Both the position numbers and the translations under genes were made by a program. The notes beneath the pieces were generated by a model. That model saw only the letters and a program-made list of their open reading frames with translations. It ran no database searches and had not been told where the DNA came from. DNA of 64,000 nucleotides, taken from the NCBI GenBank assembly GCA_030762935.1, contig CM060899.1:16537001-16601000 (forward strand), given 5' to 3'. Position 1 is the first letter of the stretch; every line of letters begins with the position of its first letter. This document shows positions 1-64,000 of this stretch, piece by piece. This stretch comes from Hymenopus coronatus. Taxonomy: Eukaryota; Arthropoda; Insecta; Mantodea; Hymenopodidae.

Positions 1-300
1 AGTACCCTTATTAGGAGCAAACACGACATTTTTCCAAACACAAAATATTTGTTTCTCTTAGTTCCCTTTTACGAATATGCACTTCTCAAAGCATTCCCTT
101 CTAAAAACAGGAGTTATCAAACTCTGCAAAACACGCCTCTTTCTCGACAATGACTCGTTTGAAGTACGTTTTGTTCCCGCAAGCTATTCAAGTTTGTGAA
201 TAAGAAGAAATCTTAGGGAGCCAGGCCGGGCAAATATGGGGGTAACACCAGTTCTTGCAGTTTGGCGGCGACAACTCCGGACGTATGTCCTGGTGCGTTT
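1..300 (-). pseudogene. Mariner-like transposase C-terminal scrap
   Basis: Read on the minus strand with frameshifts, this gives a run resembling the end of a mariner transposase: a RPGSLRFLLIHKLE segment where mariner has SPDLAPCDFFLFPKLK, then LAGTKRTSN and a terminal FEKCI..KGN. It is badly decayed and may continue to the left of the window. Confidence 0.35.
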
Positions 301-393
301 TGGCAAACAGCATTTTCGTCTTTCCTTCAACTTCTTGACGAATCGGCCAATAACTCGCTTACTATTCTCCAGAATATTTTTCTTATTTACTTT

Positions 394-510
394 CTCTAGC
401 ACGTATGTAAATGTGCATAGGTAGAGAAGGTATTGTATTAAACCCAACATTTCTATAATGGAGATTTCACCTGCAATATGTGTTTTGAGGATCTCCGAAT
501 AAGAAAACAC
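394..510 (-). repeat. R850 repeat, 3' end fragment
   Basis: This contains the TTTACTTTCTCTA terminus and the GTAGAGAAGGTATTGTATT and GGAGATTTCACC blocks shared with the other R850 copies, in reverse orientation, directly next to a copy in the opposite orientation. Confidence 0.65.
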
Positions 511-512
511 AC

Positions 513-897
513 ATTTCATTTGTCATGAAAATATCTTAAACATGTGGCATTTTAATCAAAATCTTGTCATTTTTAAGAAAATTAGAATTTTCAAAAAAAT
601 GTTCCATGTAAAGGGTAGATGGGAGTGGGGGGATTTTCTTAAAAATTTTTGTGTTGTATCCTTGGACGACATTGAACTTAAATACCAAGTTTGGTATTTA
701 ACCGACTTTTCATTTCTGAGTTATGCTGCTCATATGCACCCATGCATGCGTGCACATAGACATGTTTCTAAAAGTATCTTTATTGGATTCAGGGAATTTC
801 AAAACATGTATTTCCGGTGAAATCTCGGTATGAAATTGTTGGTGGAATGCAATACCTTTTCTATGCATCAGTACATTGTACTTATATGAGAAAGCAA
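513..897 (+). repeat. R850 repeat, 3' half
   Basis: A 5'-truncated copy. It shares the CATGTAAAGGGTAG, AAATACCAAGTTTGGTATTT and GTGAAATCTCGGTAT blocks, and ends in a weak palindrome around TACATTGTACTTATATGAGA followed by AAGCAAAAATA. Confidence 0.75.
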
Positions 898-924
898 AAA
901 TATAAATTTTGTGAATTGTTTCTT

Positions 925-1100
925 CCACTACAGTCATAAGACAGAAGTAGGAGAAGTAGAATTTGACTGAAAAATTCATTGCCATAGCCAGGTTTTGAAC
1001 GACGGATCTCCTGGTTTCCATTCAGTGGCTCTGACCACTGAGCTGTCATGGCAACATGGCACTAAATTCCCCAACTGACTTGCAGTTTTCCGGTAAACCA
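925..1100 (-). repeat. tRNA-derived SINE, family B
   Basis: The reverse complement carries an A box (CAGCTCAGTGGTCAGAGC) and a degenerate B box (GTTCAAAACC) within GCCATG..., followed by the ATGAATTTTTCAGTC block shared with 26060-26245 and 35630-35805. The tRNA-like head is too mutated for a working tRNA. Confidence 0.65.
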
Positions 1101-2005
1101 TGTATAATATTTTATGTATTTCAACATTTTGCATTTGCATAATAACAGAAGAAAACCTGACAAAATGGGATTTTGTGTATCATAATCTAGCAAAAGAAAT
1201 TTTGTCCCAAATAGAAACAGATTTGGAAACTTACTTACTTTTTAATAATTTTGTATATATTTAAACACTAATGTAACAACATTTATTTGTAATTTGACGA
1301 TGACAGAATCTATTTCTTCAGGCTGATAATAAATCTGTCCCATCCCATCCACATGACAAACAACTGCCATTCATTTTCCTTAACAAACTGAAGTAATAGC
1401 TGTCAAAACGCTATGATGTGATCTACTGAATGAGTGAATGCTTGAACAAGCAAATGTCCATATCCCAAGAAGCAAAATATATGAAGCAAAAGCCCAACCA
1501 TAGATAAATATATTCATTGCTGCTTTTTAGGTGTTAGATATCCCATATGAGGTCAGTATTGTACATTTTTTTGGGGGTTGGAACCTGCAAAAGGGAGTGT
1601 AATTCTATCTGAAACTATAAAATATATTACTCTTTCAGCAACTTACTGTTTGGATGACACAAAGTTTATTGTATGATTTAAAATGAACATGATGTTTGCA
1701 ATAAGTGATGAATAAAATAGTATTACATATTGTGTTAGGTTCCTAAGCTAGGTTATTGCTTGCATAAAATCAAAATGGAATCTTACATTTCAGAAAGGAA
1801 AAAAATCTTGATATTGCCATGTCAAAAAGAACCTGAACCAAAAAGTTGGAAGTAAAGGCTTTCTATTTGCTAATATTGTTAATTTTTATAGCATTGTGGC
1901 TAAATTTGTCAAAAATTACATTTAAATATACTTATATGTTTTCATTTTATTATTGTTATTGTTGTAATTGCTATTTATATTGTTCTTATTATTTATTTAT
2001 TGCAG
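1101..2005. other. Glycogenin intron, no recognised element
   Basis: AT-rich intronic sequence. I searched it for the missing upstream glycogenin exon (start region of the GT8 domain) and saw none. A long T-rich tract leads into the acceptor at 2005. Confidence 0.6.
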
Positions 2006-57770
<55,765 letters not shown>

Positions 57771-58416
57771 ATGCATAACTGTAAGCAAAATCTTGCATTC
57801 ATTTTGATATTAATTACGATATGTGTCTCAATTAATATTTAGAGTGAGTTTAAACCATCCACTTACTAGTTTTTGTGAAGTAATGTAGAACTTTGTATTT
57901 CATTATGAGTATTTTAATGAAAAAGTGTACAGCAGAAAAAAAATATTAAGGCAGCTAATACAAAGTTTTAGCAATATCTACATTAGAGCACTAAAGTCAG
58001 TGTGTATCTGTGCCAAATTTTGATTTTAAATGTTGTTAATCTGTGCCTTAAGGCATGATAAATATAAAAGCTCTTTTTATGGAAAAATAACTTTTTATAC
58101 TTGCAGCTACCTTGATAATCGTTCCTGAAAAGTCTAGTCTTATAAAAAGTGAGTGTGAGTAATTAAATATAACTCAGTTTACAGAAAACAATAAATACAT
58201 GAGATTGATTATCCATTAAGTTGTGTATTTTTACTCAGTTATTTTATAGCTGACAAATCCTCCAGGAGTAATTGAGTGCTTTAAAAAAGAAATTTGTCTT
58301 TCCACAGCAACTCTATAAGCTCTATGGATCTGGGCATAAAAATTTAAAGACTGTATTAATTGTGTAATACACTTTCACCCTCCAGTGGTTTGTTATTTCT
58401 TTTCTTGTCAAATAAA
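57771..58416 (+). promoter_or_regulatory. Glycogenin 3' UTR with poly(A) signals
   Basis: This AT-rich stretch follows the terminal stop. AATAAA occurs at 58190-58195, followed about 25 bp later by a GT-rich GTTGTGTATTTTT run, a good cleavage context. A second AATAAA is at 58411-58416. The first is the more likely end of the gene. Confidence 0.45.
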
Positions 58417-58419
58417 GCA

Positions 58420-59085
58420 TTTCAATTTGATGTACTGTGTAAAATTTATGAATGATGAGGATCCAAGTTGCATAATGCATGTGAAAATAAGCATGCTGGA
58501 GAGAATATTTTTCACCCCCTCAAAAGAGGATACTACTATAATTTGTGCAAATGCCTTGTTAACATCTGAAAACAAAGCCATGCAGATTCAACCACCATTT
58601 CAGAAGTTGCTTCGCGCTTCTGCTGCTCCCCAATAACACGATTCAACTTGCCATTCCTGCAGCTATGCCGCCACAATGCAGACGTTATTATAACAGGCGG
58701 AGAAATATTGACACAATAACACATGGGGGTAGAGATGGCATCAGGTGTTTTTTCAATGGCGTTCATCTTGATACCAATGGTAGCATACCTATTATGAGAC
58801 AGTAGCACTGATTCCACAAGGGGTTACACTCAGCTCCATTTTACAAATCTTGCAGAAAATAGGGAAAGCCATCAGTGACCTCATTTAATGTTTGTCTAAT
58901 GGGATTCCAGTTGGTACCAATGGTAGCATTCCTGCTGCATGAGACAGCTGCATTCACAAGCCTGTCAAACTGCTGCTTTACTTGTCAGGGTAATGAAAAA
59001 GCTGCACAGAAAGTTATGGGTGCAATAACACTGGGTAACAAATTTTCACTTTTATATGGCACAAACTTTGATATGTGCCCTAATA
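58420..59085. other. 3' flank, unassigned
   Basis: Two related strings, GATACCAATGGTAGCATACC (58770) and GGTACCAATGGTAGCATTCC (58913), each followed by a GAGACAG string, suggest an old duplication. No gene seen. Confidence 0.4.
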
Positions 59086-59087
59086 TA

Positions 59088-60034
59088 CAGGGTTATTCAA
59101 AAAGAAAGAGCAGATTTCAAACTTTTATTGCTTCCAAACTACAAAAGATAGAAGCATGAATTCAACGTTCATGGAGAGAGAAAAGTTTACAATTGAAATA
59201 GCTCAGGGGATAGAAGTTCCAATCATGGCTGCATTGGTGCTGTTGTTTGTTGTTTTATGTCTGTAGAGTGGCATCGAAAATTCGTAGATGGTTGTATGTG
59301 CAAAAGGAAAAGAACGGGACGTCCTCGCACACGAATGTCGAGCATATTCGTACACTATACGAAAGGATCCAAAAGAAATCAACATCACGTTCAAGCAACC
59401 AACGGTGTGGCGAGTTCTAAAACATCGTCTGCACCTGTAGCCATACAAACTGCATTTATTGCAAGCATTGAATCCTGACGACCACAGCAAAAGGTACGAA
59501 TTGTACATTGGCATGTTAGAAGATTTGGAAGAAGACAATGTTTTCCAATAAAATTTTTCATGCAAGATGGTGCCCTGCCTCATTTCTCTTGCCACGTCCG
59601 ATGTTACTTGAATAACACGTTTGCAGAATGTTGGATTACGAGACAAGGAGCAGATCAACTTTATCGCCGGTGACCTCCCAGGTCTCCAGATCTCACTCCA
59701 TGTGATTTTTATCTATGGGTTACGTAAAAGACCATGTTTTTATCCCTCCTATGCCTTGCACTCTTGAAGATCTACGACATCGAATTGTTGAAGCTGTAAA
59801 TTCGATAACTGGAGACCAGCTGATTCGTGTGTGGCAAGAAATGTGCCACCGTTTTGATATATGTCACGTAACACATGGTGCTCATATTGAGTGCTCATAT
59901 TATAAAAATGTATAAATGTATATAATTATGTACATTTTTCTATCTCCATGAATGTTGGAATCATGTTTCTATCTTTTGTAGTTTGGAAGCAATAAATATT
60001 TGAAATCTGTTTTCTTTCTTTTTGAATAACCCTG
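59088..60034 (+). mobile_element. Mariner-like transposon with long TIRs, 947 bp
   Basis: Terminal inverted repeats of about 98 bp, beginning CAGGGTTATTCAAAAAGAAA on the left and as the complement on the right, are flanked by TA on both sides (59086-59087; 60035-60036). It holds a deleted DUF4817-type transposase gene. Confidence 0.93.
59200..59915 (+). pseudogene. Mariner-like transposase with core deletion
   Basis: With frameshifts the reading shows RKRTGRPRTR, then QPTVWRVLKHRLHLKPYKL-like and LNPDDHSKRYELYIGMLEDL, then MQDGAPPHFSCHVRCYLNNT, RRPPRSPDL-like/TPCDFYLW, and KDHVFIPPMPCTLEDLRHRI with AVNSITGDQL. The order matches the insect mariner-like family. The stretch between LEEDNVF and QDGAPPHF is missing; in full-length relatives it holds the first catalytic aspartate. 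The copy is therefore dead. Confidence 0.88.
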
Positions 60035-60189
60035 TATTTCAAATGTGCTCCAATCTGCAAACAGCTTCCTTGTTTCACGTCAGGATTTTTTGTAAAAGAG
60101 CAAATTTTCTTTGTGAAGCCTGGAACCCAGTATTTGTGCAGATTTCTTTGAGACTCCAAGATCATGAACTAGATTATTCAATTTTACTT

Positions 60190-60690
60190 GAGTCAAAGGT
60201 TGGGGATATTTGGTTCAAAGTCACTATATATTTTACTGTTGCAGGTTTCTGATTCAGATGTAGATGAGGAAAAATTGTTTGGTCCTTTTAAGAAAGGGAC
60301 ATCTGGACCATGCAGAGTGGGCAAAATAGCAGACGGAATGTTTGGGTATGTTATGTTGTGCCTGTTTTTTGCATTATACCCTGTGGGATTGCAGGAGCAA
60401 AAATAAATCTGTACCGTGGTTACTTTGTTTGTGCCATATCAGAAGGCTTTTCTTTTTCTGTTGATCCATTGTCGAAATTGTTTGATACACATCCTACATG
60501 CTTTATGTGGAGCTCACGATTTGTCCTGGTCACCAAAATAAGCATAATTTGCTTTCTTCAAAACTGGAGTTATGTTGCATCACTGCTTCATAGGAGTAAA
60601 CTGTCTGCACACATAACAGAAAATGTCAGGACTGTTTTTGCACCCTTGATTTAACATTTTGTTTTGATCACTGCAACTTACTACTTCAAG
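60190..60690 (-). pseudogene. Degenerate Cys-rich zinc-binding protein fragment
   Basis: The minus strand reads CKNSPDIFCYVCRQFTP, ANYAYFGDQDKS, APHKACRMCIKQFRQWIN and, in shifted frames, YFCSCNPTGYNAKN and YPNIPSAILPTLHGPDVPF. The pattern CxxxPDxFCYxC ... GDQDKSWAPHxxC..C...LR.W belongs to a conserved insect/cnidarian/fish protein that I know from transposon-associated hypothetical proteins but cannot name. Several stops (for example a TGA where the W of SWAPH is expected) show it is a pseudogene. Confidence 0.65.
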
Positions 60691-60987
60691 GTCGTACAAT
60701 GTTGTCAAGCCTAAAGGAAAAGAACATACAAAATCAGACTTAAATGTAAACATAAATTTGCAGGTATCGTGAAATAAGGTTTTTCGGAAAATTGCACGTA
60801 ATGGAAATTCATAAACTATAATTTCTGAGGAAATGATTTTTCTGAGTTCAAATCTGGATTCTGTGGGTAAGTTTCACCCTAGAAACATTCAGAAGTTCCA
60901 TGGAATGAAATCATTGTTGCCCAGTGTAATTGCTGATTATGTAATTCACTGTTCTCCTGCTTAAACCACTTTAACATTCACTCGTCA

Positions 60988-61240
60988 ACATCATGATTTT
61001 CCAGTTCTCACCCTTTTTCGACTCTTTCCATTTTCATTCGAGGCATTGCTTAAAATATTTTTCTCATTCTTCAGATAAAGTGACAAGGTGTTTGGTGGTT
61101 TCCCATATTCTTTCGTGATTTCAGATTTTTCTTTCATACCCTTTAACTTCTCGAATGATGGTAAATTTTTTAAAAACTGGACATGCAGTTTACTCACATA
61201 TTGGCATTGCTTTGCAACACATTTATACCCCACCACTGAA
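60988..61240 (-). pseudogene. pogo/Tigger CENP-B-type HTH fragment
   Basis: The open frame of 81 codons contains EKSEITKEYGKPPNTLSLYL, KNEKNIL and RKRVRTGKS, matching the CENP-B N-terminal HTH of pogo-type transposases (K..VAK.FGIP.STLS..LKNK..IL......KR.R). The remainder of the transposase is not found downstream on this strand. Confidence 0.75.
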
Positions 61241-61244
61241 TCCT

Positions 61245-62478
61245 TGCACTTGATAGTTCGGGTGGTTTTGCGAAAGGTTGGTTATGCTGCCTTTGCGGCG
61301 TTGCCGAGTAACTAGGAAACAACAACAGCTGATTGCAAATATCTCTATCGTGTGTAAAGACTAATATAAACATCTAAATAATAAATGAATGGTGATGAAT
61401 AATGAACCTAATTAGTTATTATTGATGCTAATTGAAAATGACAGTGATACTATAATGTATGTAGCATACATCATGTATTTACGACAATATAGAACAATTA
61501 ATGCAAAATAACTCATTACAATGAGAGAAAGGTATACAAAGTGATTTTCACCAATTAGGAATTTTAATGACTCAATTCCAAGTGTATGTCATCATTCTCG
61601 GAAGCGTCATTGTCACCAAGATATCATTAGTAGTTCACATTCATTGATTCCATCTAATTCCTGTGCTTTTTGTATTTTGTGCAGATGATTAAATTTCATC
61701 TTTCAGTCCACCCTCGCCACTCCTAAATAACATCCACATATAAATAACAAGGAATTGTACGTAGCTTGTACAGAAGAACTCGACACGCATTGTTTAGGAG
61801 TTTACAAACTGAGCAAGCAGTTGGAAATATTGCAACGGTGCGGCTTCTAGATTCGTTTCTGTTGTCTGACAGACCGACCAAAATGCTGCTTTGTGATTGG
61901 TTCAGAAAGTCAAATGGGTAAAGCTCTTCATCTGTTATTTGCGGGCATACCAACTTAACTCCCAACTGTCAAGTATAAGGATTCAGCAGCGGGGGTATAA
62001 CGTAGGAAGTTCAAGTGACAGCTAAAGGGGATGTGGGAGCAGGTATAGAAGCTCAAGGCTGGCAAGTAGGAACGCTATGCCAACCCCCAAACTGTATTCC
62101 AACAAAACAAATAACCCCCAAGTCTTTTGTAGAAACACATGCACAAAGTTATCATATTAAATGTCTGTACTTAGATTAATTTTTTATTGACAGTTCTGAA
62201 CAAAAACTTCAAGTTAAGGAAAATGAAATTTGAATGACATGATTTTTTTTATACTTCTTTAATACAAAATTCAAGGTACCAAGAAAAATCTTCAAATTAA
62301 CGACAATTTTGAATATCTCAAGTTGCACTGTATTATCAAGGCTCTAAGTGGTGTTACTGTATGGTATTAGCATGATGTTTGCAAGGGGTGACCAATTTTT
62401 TTGTCCAGTGTGCTTGGGTAAGAATTCTTGATCGAAGCAGTTTTGCAAACAAAAATTAATTTTTAGTTGATGGTATTA
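61245..62478. other. 3' flank, unassigned
   Basis: No exon or transposon core recognised. 61250-61330 is somewhat richer in CpG than the surroundings. Confidence 0.4.
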
Positions 62479-62479
62479 A

Positions 62480-62640
62480 GCTATGGTTGGGCAGGTTTTC
62501 TTCAGGTACTCCAGTTCCCCCCACCAATCATTTCACCAATTGCTCCCTAATCATCTTTTCTGTCATCCCTTTCACTATCCTTTCATATCATCCACTTCCT
62601 CGCTTTCCAGAGGATTCGGAGCCTCTGCTCTTCAACAGGT
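62480..62640 (+). repeat. Possible SINE 3' body
   Basis: GGGCAGGTTTTCTTCAGGTA, CTCCAGTTCCCCCCACCA resemble the 3' body of tRNA-derived SINE families (compare GGTTTCCCCTGTCATCACAT at 47798). No head found. Confidence 0.35.
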
Positions 62641-63134
62641 GTCTCCAGGTGCTGGCGTGTAAGCCCTACATGCACGTAGGAAGTAGTATTAACCCATTCC
62701 AGGTTACCTAATAATGGAGGGAGGTGTTAAAATAATTTTAAAAAAATGTTGGTACACAAACTTCCAGCCATTAGAGTATGGTCAACTCTCACATTTCATG
62801 CCTTAGACTCTGCAGCCATTCAGACACGTAACTGCAGTATTATAGGATCTTACAATGCTACATAATGAGTGATTATTTTTAAAAAAAAATGTCAAATGCA
62901 TTCAATCAAAACCTGTCAGCATTCAACCATGCCATCACACTGATTACTTTAGTTGGGCCCTCCCCATTTTTTTCCAATTTCTGTTATATGCAGAATGTAC
63001 ATTTTGACTCTATTTGATCCTGCATTCCTTGGTCTTGCCTTAGACCACATGGGGAGGTTTGTATTATTTCGTGGAGATATCTGATTTTTTTAATTGGTAA
63101 AATGGGTTATGTAACAGTCATGCACACGACATAT

Positions 63135-63793
63135 TGTCACAAACAAGGTTCTGCAACTTGGGGGATAGCTATTTGAGGGTGGTAAAAGGGAGGCAGATGG
63201 TAGAGACATAATAACAATGGGACTTAAATTAAGCTAATATATTGAGAAAGATAAATAATATGTTGATTGTGCATGATTGGTTTACAAAGGTGAGGGATTG
63301 CAATATATTCCATTAACCCTGGCCAACATCATTCTGATTACTGGAGTTACTAATACAAAGCTTAAAAGATAGGTCATGCTGTGTCTGGGCAAGGTGAGAG
63401 ATGGAAGTGGTTCAGCCCAGGGCAACGCCCTAAGACTCGCAAACGAAGCAGAGGTTTCCCTGGTGGTTGGTTCTACATTCCCCTAAATAAATTTAGTGGC
63501 ATTCCAACATGGGGGCCTGATAGTGGGGCGAAGTTTAAATGTTCTAGAATATCTGGTGTGACATCAAAGTGCAAATGTGCACGTAGCCCAACAGAAGTTG
63601 GTGTCGTCGAAAAGTCCACTAGGAGTGCCATCGGAAGAGGCTAGTCACTTCCATCTTGTTACTTAATCAGCTTATAACAAAGCTTGTACGATATTTTTCC
63701 AAGCATATGCAAGAATGAAATTCCAATTAATTCAGATTAATTAAATAATTCCTAATTAAAAAAAATATTACTAAAACAATGACACATGTGACA
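63135..63793 (+). mobile_element. Solo LTR with ATAT target duplication
   Basis: Begins TGTCACAAACAAGGTTCTGC and ends AATGACACATGTGACA, flanked by ATAT at 63131-63134 and 63794-63797. Same family and orientation as 3679-4388, with shared blocks ACTTGGGGGATAG, CAACAGAAGTTGGTGTCGTC and ATCAGCTTATAACAAAG. No internal coding region adjoins it. Confidence 0.8.
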
Positions 63794-64000
63794 ATATCAC
63801 ATCCATACCGCTGAAGGGGTTAAGCAGAAAACAGTATTATAGTTAATTCTGTCAAGACAAATATTTCATTGATATTCTGCTTTAATGGTATGTCTTTGGA
63901 TAATGGTTAATAAACGTTTACTTGCTCTATCACCTACTTACAGTATGTAAGAAGAGTAAAGTTGCATTCATGCACTGTGTAGTCTCACTAGATCTTATCA

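Noticed and set aside
60245..60345. A possible extra glycogenin exon after a TTGCAG acceptor, reading VSDSDVDEEKLFGPFKK
   Set aside because: The gene already has a stop and poly(A) signal 2 kb upstream, and the same DNA read on the other strand gives the Cys-rich pseudogene with its SSSTSESE tail.

Overview
The window is eukaryotic: about 64 kb of AT-rich, repeat-filled DNA with small, cleanly spliced exons separated by introns of up to about 15 kb. The transposon types (mariner with a DUF4817-like HTH, hAT, Harbinger, Penelope, Jockey/R1-like LINEs, tRNA-derived SINEs) and the protein sequence of the one host gene point to an insect or other arthropod with a large genome. A polyneopteran (cockroach, termite or stick-insect grade) is my guess from the style of the repeats, not something the sequence proves.

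One host gene spans nearly all of it on the + strand: glycogenin, the self-glucosylating primer of glycogen synthesis. Eight exons can be joined with intact reading phase: 2006-2180, 4504-4666, 19521-19647, 19749-19929, 30912-32423, 42267-42573, 54472-56326 and 57761-57770. The first exons (about the first 50 residues of the glycosyltransferase domain) lie upstream of the window. Exons 1-4 encode the GT8 catalytic domain with the DAD metal motif, the DQG region and the autoglucosylated tyrosine. Exon 5 is a 504-codon His/Gln/Ser-rich linker holding a 17-residue repeat array. Exon 6 contains the conserved WEQG..DYMG..SFDNI motif, which in other glycogenins binds glycogen synthase. Exon 7 is a roughly 618-codon Pro/Ala/Glu/Lys repeat. 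The joined product in this window is about 1,440 residues, against roughly 330-350 for vertebrate GYG1.

Nearly everything else is mobile DNA in introns and in the 3' flank. 1-900: mariner scrap and partial copies of an unclassified ~850-bp repeat (called R850 here). 3.7-4.4 kb: solo LTR with target-site duplication (TSD). 5.0-7.35 kb: decayed LINE carrying a 49-bp minisatellite of about 33 units made from its own coding sequence. 8-19.2 kb: five R850 copies, one split by a 2,485-bp hAT element with perfect 8-bp TSD. 21-25.3 kb: R850 copies, a Penelope-like element and a nested SINE. 26-36 kb: SINEs, mariner pieces, three foldback palindromes and LINE scraps. 37.2-37.6 kb: three 5S-rRNA-like units. 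39.4-42 kb: LINE reverse transcriptase and a deleted hAT. 43.6-53.5 kb: Harbinger, mariner, R850, SINE and Penelope remnants and a tandem duplication. Downstream of the gene: a mariner element with ~98-bp terminal inverted repeats (59088-60034), a degenerate Cys-rich pseudogene, a pogo/CENP-B HTH fragment, and a second solo LTR of the family seen at 3.7 kb.

I found no tRNA genes I believe to be functional, no CRISPR, and no second intact host gene.
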